NCBI GenBank assembly: GCA_041401985.1
Contig: JAWKTE010000007.1
Location: 124,001-188,000, forward strand
DNA from: JACKHA01 sp041401985
Lineage (GTDB): Bacteria; Planctomycetota; Phycisphaerae; Phycisphaerales; UBA1924
Direction of reading: 5' to 3'
Length of the DNA stretch: 64,000 nt
The number at the start of each line of letters is the position of its first letter. Position 1 is the stretch's first letter. The notes beneath the pieces were generated by a model. The model made no database searches. It saw nothing but the letters and a program-made list of their open reading frames with translations, and was not told the DNA's origin. Both the position numbers and the translations under genes were made by a program. Shown piece by piece: positions 62,321 through 64,000 of this stretch.

Positions 62321-62355
62321 GGCAACGCGGGTTCGAAAAGACGGAACCCGTTGCC
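62321..62355. terminator. Stem-loop with GGCAACG/CGTTGCC arms
   Basis: GGCAACG-c-GGGTTC (62,321-62,334) pairs with GAACCC-GTTGCC (62,344-62,355), one bulged C. Confidence 0.4.
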
Positions 62356-62406
62356 ACGCTTTGTGTTAGGCCCGCCGGCCCACCATCGGCAGCATAGCAC
62401 GATCCG

Positions 62407-62423
62407 GCAACCCACCGGGTTGC
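62407..62423. terminator. Stem-loop GCAACCC/GGGTTGC
   Basis: A perfect 7-bp stem with an ACC loop, between UbiA and the metalloprotease leader. Confidence 0.4.
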
Positions 62424-62522
62424 GTTTCCGGGCGCGCCCAGGACCGGCCGCGCAAGATTCCTGTACCGCCCAAACCCCGCCCGGGTTCGAGCGACGCGCA
62501 AGATTCGCGTGCGCCAAGGCGG

Positions 62523-63587
62523 TTACGCCTGATTGTGCAGAAAGCGAACCAGCACCACCGCGCCCACGGTCAGGAACCCGTACACCGCGACCGCGGCCTG
62601 GAACGGGCGGTCGTGCACCGCCAGTTCCGTCGGGTCGTCGTACTCGCCCCGCTCGACCAGCAGGATCGTCCGCAGCAGGGCGTAGGTCGCGGGCAGGATG
62701 CTCAGCCACAGCAGGTTGAACCCGACTTTGTAATGGTCGTCGCGGGTCTGGACGTACCCGGCGTACAGCACCAGCGTCGCGACCGCGGTCATCACCACGA
62801 CCATCCGCAGCAGGTCGTCGGTATATCGGGACTGCACGCTGCGGGCCGATGTGGCGCCGGTGCCGCCCGTGTCCGCCGCCATCGTCCGGCGCTCGCCGAG
62901 CCGCTTGCCGAACGCCAGGAACATCGACAAAAAGAACGTGCAGTTGATGAGCCACGTGGACGGCTCAACCCCCGCCGCCGCGCACCCGCCCAGCACCCGC
63001 AGCACGAAGCCCGCGGCCAGGCTCACCACGTCCAGAATCGCCACATGCTTGAGGCGCAGGCTGTACGCCGTCACGTTGGCGATGTAGAGCGCCACCGCCC
63101 CCGGCACCAGCAGCGGGAACCACCACGCCGTCGAGCCGGCCTCGCCAGCCGCACCGCTTGCGTCGGACCCCAGCGGCAGCAAGCCGCCGGAGAACACGCT
63201 CGCCAGCGCCGCGAACAGCGCCGATGCGAGGAACAGCACCGCGGTGAACACGCCGGCCTGGCGGGGCGTCACGTCGCCGCAAGCGATCGGGCGGCGGCGC
63301 TTGCGCGGGTGGGCCCGGTCCTGCTCGACGTCCCGCAGGTCGTTGACCACATAGCACCCGGAGGCCGCCAGGTTGAACGCCAGAAACGCCGCGGCCACGG
63401 CCCACCACGAGAACTCTCGATCATCCGTCAGCGCGTACAGCGGCCCGATGACCACGAACAGGCCCTTGGCCCACTGCTGCGGGCGGGCCAGTTCCAGCAG
63501 AGCCCTGGGCAGCGGGCGGCGCGGCGGCTCGCCCGCGGGAAGCGGGGAATCGTCGGCAGTCGCGCTGGGCGGGGCGGCGTCGGGCAC
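62523..63587 (-). CDS. UbiA-type prenyltransferase, decaprenyl-phosphate phosphoribosyltransferase-like
   Basis: A 354-residue integral membrane enzyme with about eight helices. The first Asp-rich motif is NDLRDVEQDRAHPRKRRRPI at 82-101, closely like mycobacterial UbiA (Rv3806c), which transfers phosphoribose onto decaprenyl phosphate; the second is LKHVAILDVVSLAAGFVLRV. RPQQWAKGLFVVIGPL near 35-50 also matches that subgroup. The polyprenyl donor and sugar acceptor cannot be deduced. The start is GTG 63587 with TAGACT seven bases upstream and no ribosome site. Confidence 0.9.
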   Translation of the reverse strand: MPDAAPPSATADDSPLPAGEPPRRPLPRALLELARPQQWAKGLFVVIGPLYALTDDREFSWWAVAAAFLAFNLAASGCYVVNDLRDVEQDRAHPRKRRRPIACGDVTPRQAGVFTAVLFLASALFAALASVFSGGLLPLGSDASGAAGEAGSTAWWFPLLVPGAVALYIANVTAYSLRLKHVAILDVVSLAAGFVLRVLGGCAAAGVEPSTWLINCTFFLSMFLAFGKRLGERRTMAADTGGTGATSARSVQSRYTDDLLRMVVVMTAVATLVLYAGYVQTRDDHYKVGFNLLWLSILPATYALLRTILLVERGEYDDPTELAVHDRPFQAAVAVYGFLTVGAVVLVRFLHNQA

Positions 63588-63594
63588 GGGCGAG

Positions 63595-63600
63595 AGTCTA
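63595..63600 (-). promoter_or_regulatory. -10-like TAGACT 7 nt before GTG (UbiA)
   Basis: On the minus strand TAGACT is followed by CTCGCCC and the GTG at 63,587. Confidence 0.4.
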
Positions 63601-63778
63601 CGAGTCGGGGTCGCGCGGGTTCGGGCGCACGCCTGTATCGGCCCGAGTCAGGATCGGGTCCAAACTTGATTCGAACGGATCGCCTGCGAGGCGGACGCAC
63701 GGAACGGGGACATCGGCCATCGCCGCGACGCCGATCACTCGCCGCGCGCCCTCGCGGCGCACCCGCCCAACCTTGCGG

Positions 63779-63784
63779 GCATAA
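63779..63784 (+). promoter_or_regulatory. -10-like CATAAT
   Basis: CATAAT (five of six matches to TATAAT) 56 bases before the ATG at 63,841; no clear -35 box. Confidence 0.3.
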
Positions 63785-63840
63785 TCCACCACGCAACGAC
63801 GACGGATTTGACCAGGGGCCAAACTGCCACGGAGGACACG

Positions 63841-64000
63841 ATGCCTGGATTCGTGGGAGCAGCGCCGATGCTCGAACGCCTGCTCGGCGAGGAACTGGCC
63901 CGGGCCGGGCTCGGGGCCGCGCTCGAAGACGAGGCCTCACTCCGCCGCCTGTGCGTGCCCGGGCCAGACGGATCGCCGGGCGATCTGGACCGGGCCGCGG
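63841..64000 (+). CDS. Start of an unknown protein, cut by the window edge
   Basis: The first 53 residues of a protein with a good GGAGG ribosome site before its ATG. It reads as a soluble helical start (APMLERLLGEELARAGLG) rich in Leu, Glu and Arg. Too short to classify. Confidence 0.5.
   Translation, partial: MPGFVGAAPMLERLLGEELARAGLGAALEDEASLRRLCVPGPDGSPGDLDRAA

Larger units (their letters stand above)
62089..62522. other. 434-bp gap, leader of the metalloprotease with hairpins
   Basis: Between the UbiA stop (62,523) and the metalloprotease start, both minus strand. It contains two stems that share GGCAAC/GTTGCC arms (62,321-62,355 and 62,407-62,423) and could pair alternatively. No gene is supported. 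The UbiA-proximal third has AT-richer patches. Confidence 0.4.

Noticed and set aside
59587..62397. 936-residue open frame opposite the zinc metalloprotease
   Set aside because: High-GC antisense shadow; the minus frame holds the HExxH protease.

Overview
The window is one contiguous piece of a high-GC (roughly 70 percent by eye) bacterial chromosome. It is gene-dense, with both strands used in short blocks. Several features point to Planctomycetota, most likely class Phycisphaerae: a secreted metalloprotease ending in a two-repeat GC-type dockerin, a PEP-CTERM-like secreted protein, a secreted protein with a prepilin/DUF1559-like tail, large periplasmic proteins of unknown function, an orphan McsB arginine kinase and DUF444 and DUF3754 proteins. 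Kdo/LPS genes (kdsA, waaA and an LpxL-like acyltransferase) show that the cell makes a lipopolysaccharide-type outer membrane. I saw no rRNA, tRNA, CRISPR array, prophage or insertion sequence.

Layout. 1-6.2 kb: a partial unknown gene, a membrane-anchored EEP phosphatase/nuclease, small membrane proteins, a DUF4287/SRPBCC protein and a GNAT acetyltransferase. 6.2-9.8 kb: an AT-rich patch, dnaA and convergent mcsB; the patch is a candidate origin or dnaA control region. 9.9-17.5 kb: a secreted protein with an internal duplication, a multi-pass membrane protein, the LpxL-like acyltransferase, a FIST sensor protein, an Eis-like acetyltransferase and a META lipoprotein. 17.5-25.9 kb: a ketoacyl-ACP synthase, a GxxExxY protein, a TMEM143-like protein, a periplasmic thioredoxin-like protein, a tandem pair of zinc-ribbon membrane proteins and a DUF444 protein. 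26-37 kb: a flippase-like membrane protein, an 898-residue secreted repeat protein, a Ycf46-like AAA ATPase, the dockerin metalloprotease and another secreted protein. 37.2-42.5 kb: arfB, waaA, mnmE and an AbgT transporter. 42.6-48.6 kb: a PEP-CTERM-like protein, a TAT-exported Gfo/Idh oxidoreductase, then glnS between two toxin-first PIN-domain modules. 48.6-58.6 kb: a hydrolase, a lipoprotein, a Sua5/phosphatase fusion, rpiB, hrpA, an orphan ABC ATPase and kdsA. 58.8-64 kb: a 1,082-residue zinc metalloprotease, a UbiA-type prenyltransferase and the start of one more gene.

Two patterns cut across the window. First, many genes without a Shine-Dalgarno sequence carry a -10-like hexamer (mostly TANNNT) only 5-9 nt before the start codon on either strand, which suggests widespread leaderless transcription. 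Second, short palindromic repeats of several families sit mainly between convergent genes. One half-element lies inside the 3' end of waaA, and a palindrome-bearing stretch lies in frame inside glnS.

The most distinctive locus is glnS between two co-oriented, non-identical PIN toxin modules (44,751-48,321). The twin paralogous zinc-ribbon proteins (22.8-24.7 kb) and the degenerate Sua5-phosphatase fusion (50.6 kb) also merit attention.
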